In this document: positions 4,601 through 6,729 of the stretch, one piece after another
How the letters are laid out: each line of letters begins with the position of its first letter
Position numbering within the stretch: position 1 is the stretch's first letter
Assembly (NCBI GenBank): GCA_938038165.1
Contig: CALHRB010000208.1
Location: 1-6,729 of the forward strand
From: Candidatus Kapaibacterium sp.
Lineage (GTDB): Bacteria > Bacteroidota > Ignavibacteria > Kapaibacteriales > UBA2268
Reading direction: 5' to 3'
Length of the DNA stretch: 6,729 nucleotides
Made by a program: the position numbers and the translations under genes
Notes under the pieces: model-generated
Seen by the model: only the letters and a program-made list of their open reading frames with translations
Databases searched by the model: none
What the model was told of the DNA's origin: nothing

Positions 4601-6729
4601 CTAAATTTTTACGATTTTGATTAAAAATGCTTCTTTGCTTGACTTTAAACCTAGTTTATAAACGCCAGAAGGAAGCTGTTTTGTTTCGAATTTTATGTTA
4701 TGATTTCCTTCATTTAAAAAACCGTCAAAAACTTCTCTCACGGGATTACCCAATAAATCATATAATTCAATTTTAATCAAATCCGAAATTTTCAGATTAA
4801 AAGACACATTAACCTCTTTTTCGCTGGGATTTGGATAAGCAGTCAAATCAGAAATCAGGGAAAAACCTGCGATAGCTTCCTCAATACCAAGCTGTTTGTT
4901 CTTGATTGCAAAGAGACCCTTACTGATTGCAAATTCTCCGGGATTATTAATATTAGTTACTTTAATCTGATAGCTTGAATCTTCTGGAACTTGTTCAGGA
5001 ATAGCATTCCAAAGGAAATTATTCGTAAAACTTTTAACACTGTCAATTATCGTGAGGAAATAACTTCCATTTCTAAATAAGTCAATTTTAACGGGTGTGA
5101 AAGCAACATCAAACCAACGAATGATTTTCGGGAGATCATCCTTAAATAGCACTTCTCCGCCATCAGGATATTTCATTGCAATGAATGGGGCAATTGGTGA
5201 AAAAGAAAATACCTCTGACCAATCACTGCTTCCAAGCCCGTTCACTCTTGTTCTAACCCTCCAGAAATAAGTTTTATCATCAAATGGAGGTAACAGTTTA
5301 TAGATTAGTTCAGTGAGATTGTCTTTTTCGAACAAAATTTGATTGAAGTCTGGATCCTTTGCAATCTGAATATGATGGAATTCCATCATTCCATTAACAG
5401 CCCATCTTAGTTCAATTGGTTTATTCTTATTAATTTCTTGACCATTTAATGGGTAGAATAATTTTGGAACTTCAAGCAAAGGTTTGAAGTCATCTCTCCC
5501 AAATATAAATTCACCGAAATCAGTAACATTAATGATTAATGAATTTTTCTCTTTGTCAAAAGCTGTAGAAATCGGAATAAACTTTCCTTGACCTTCATTA
5601 GGTCTGAAAAATACATTGAATTGATTACCATCTCTGATTCTTGGGAAACTGCTAATATCAAACATAAGTTTTAGATTAACGCTTGTTATATTTTCCCCTT
5701 TAACAGTTATTCTATATGGCAAAACAATGGGTGAAGGCTTGTCAAAATCAGGATTGACAGGAGCATAGTTAAATCGCTTAACGATGATTCTACCATTGCC
5801 CGGATTAATTGATTCTACAAAAATTTTAAGCGAAGTGTTGTTTGTTGCATCCTTGAAATCATATTCTGTTTGAGAACTTATATTTTCTTTTGTTACCACA
5901 GCAACCGGCATTTGAGTGGGATAAGGGAACTTATAAGCCCTGTAAGTTGACTGACCAAAAGTTACACCTTTGGGCAAGGAAACTTCGATAGCGACCTCAT
6001 TATCGGGAGTAACTTCGGTTATTGATGGCAGATTAAGGATTCCCGAGCCACCCCAGCCAATAACATTTCCGCCGTTTGGCAATCTTTGGGTTGATCCTTG
6101 ATTTCGGGAGAGAATATCTGGTGTATGTCTGTATTCCCAAACTAATTTTGCGGTTTTATTTATTTCGTCGAGTTCATATTCAACTGCTCGAGCATGCTCT
6201 GGTATATGTCGGTTACCATTATCAAATAAGGTAATATTCCCATTATCCAATCTGCGAGCATCGTGTTGTTCGGAAAAATAATCCGGTGCATTATCCTCGT
6301 TTTCATTAATAAAGGTGAAATCATTGCCTTTACCCCCAAGCCGCCAAATAATTTCCCCGGTTTGGCGATTTATTTTAGTGATTTCATTTAAATGACGACT
6401 TGAAATTAATAGATGTCCGTCATCATCAAGTTCAACAGAATTAATATGAACATAATCAACCCTTCGGGTATTTATTGGCTCATATGAATCCTGCAAAGGA
6501 ATATGATCCCAGCTTCTCCATTGAAAAACAACATTTCTATCGCGGTCGAGTTCCTGCACTACTGCCCCAATAACTGTTGCATCAGGATGTCCGTCGGGTA
6601 TTTCCTGACTTAAATCCATATGTTTTATATCATACGAAAAAAGCAATGAGTGTCCATTTGGCAAAAGTTTAAAATCATGAAAATCGGCAATATAACCACT
6701 TTTGCATTGAAAGGAATCTATCACTATTA
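4601..6729 (-). CDS. Secreted arylsulfotransferase (ASST)-family protein with T9SS type A sorting domain; 5' end outside the window
   Basis: At least 707 residues are visible. The frame stays open to the window edge (ATA before the GTG at 6722-6724), so that GTG is internal and the signal peptide and first propeller blades are missing. Residue numbers count from it. Residues 1-268 match the arylsulfotransferase beta-propeller: DFHDFKLLPNG (14-24), YVHINSVELDDDG (91-103), TGEIIWRLGGKGNDF (122-136), SEQHDARRLDNGN (151-163) and LPNGGNVIGWGG (215-226). ASST enzymes move sulfate between phenolic esters and phenols. The conserved His16, His93 and His154 are candidate active-site residues, but I cannot say which is catalytic. 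Then follow an unassigned beta-rich stretch (about 285-410), a fibronectin III-like domain (about 417-510), a Kre9/KNH-like domain (about 517-608) and a C-terminal sorting domain (from about 624: AYPNPSEKEVNVSF, LYDLLGNPV, LPSGVYKL). The tail implies export through type IX secretion to the cell surface or medium. The gene ends with its own terminator; activity is inferred from family only. Confidence 0.88.
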   Translation of the reverse strand, partial: IVIDSFQCKSGYIADFHDFKLLPNGHSLLFSYDIKHMDLSQEIPDGHPDATVIGAVVQELDRDRNVVFQWRSWDHIPLQDSYEPINTRRVDYVHINSVELDDDGHLLISSRHLNEITKINRQTGEIIWRLGGKGNDFTFINENEDNAPDYFSEQHDARRLDNGNITLFDNGNRHIPEHARAVEYELDEINKTAKLVWEYRHTPDILSRNQGSTQRLPNGGNVIGWGGSGILNLPSITEVTPDNEVAIEVSLPKGVTFGQSTYRAYKFPYPTQMPVAVVTKENISSQTEYDFKDATNNTSLKIFVESINPGNGRIIVKRFNYAPVNPDFDKPSPIVLPYRITVKGENITSVNLKLMFDISSFPRIRDGNQFNVFFRPNEGQGKFIPISTAFDKEKNSLIINVTDFGEFIFGRDDFKPLLEVPKLFYPLNGQEINKNKPIELRWAVNGMMEFHHIQIAKDPDFNQILFEKDNLTELIYKLLPPFDDKTYFWRVRTRVNGLGSSDWSEVFSFSPIAPFIAMKYPDGGEVLFKDDLPKIIRWFDVAFTPVKIDLFRNGSYFLTIIDSVKSFTNNFLWNAIPEQVPEDSSYQIKVTNINNPGEFAISKGLFAIKNKQLGIEEAIAGFSLISDLTAYPNPSEKEVNVSFNLKISDLIKIELYDLLGNPVREVFDGFLNEGNHNIKFETKQLPSGVYKLGLKSSKEAFLIKIVKI

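Noticed and set aside
6722..6724. GTG as the start codon of the arylsulfotransferase-like gene
   Set aside because: The frame continues to the window edge without a stop, no signal peptide follows the GTG, and the IVIDSFQ residues fit the interior of the propeller family. The real start is outside the window.

Overview
The window is AT-rich bacterial DNA with tightly packed genes. It most likely comes from the Bacteroidota/Ignavibacteriota (FCB) group. The strongest evidence is the long secreted protein at the right end, which finishes in a type IX secretion (T9SS type A) sorting domain, a system confined to that group. Supporting signs are the 'AFRILPEEV' form of the methionyl-tRNA formyltransferase and the lack of clear Shine-Dalgarno sequences before the genes. 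Nothing in the sequence fixes genus or species.

Layout. Positions 32-3440 hold four minus-strand genes that look like one operon, read right to left: an alpha/beta hydrolase, dut (dUTPase), fmt (methionyl-tRNA formyltransferase), and a PLP-dependent trans-sulfuration enzyme of the methionine gamma-lyase/cystathionine gamma-synthase family. Gaps are 44 bp and 7 bp, followed by a 38-bp overlap if the longest start of the last gene is used. A 91-bp AT-rich divergent promoter region (3441-3531) separates the operon from a plus-strand CPBP-family intramembrane protease gene (3532-4425). That gene converges on a long minus-strand gene (4601 to beyond 6729) for a secreted arylsulfotransferase-like protein. 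Its 5' end lies outside the window, and it is closed by a good intrinsic terminator at 4551-4583.

How the genes relate. dut (dUTP removal and dUMP supply) and fmt (initiator Met-tRNA formylation) are housekeeping genes. The PLP enzyme also touches methionine or sulfur amino-acid metabolism, so a methionine link with fmt is possible, but simple co-transcription explains the arrangement equally well. The hydrolase and the CPBP protease have no assignable substrate. Their leaders share the same 9-bp sequence in opposite orientation.

I found no mobile element, CRISPR array, tRNA, rRNA or clear riboswitch, and no convincing new multi-gene system. The items most worth a second look are the domain architecture of the secreted arylsulfotransferase-like protein, the shared leader motif of the divergent pair, and the uncertain specificity and start of the PLP enzyme.
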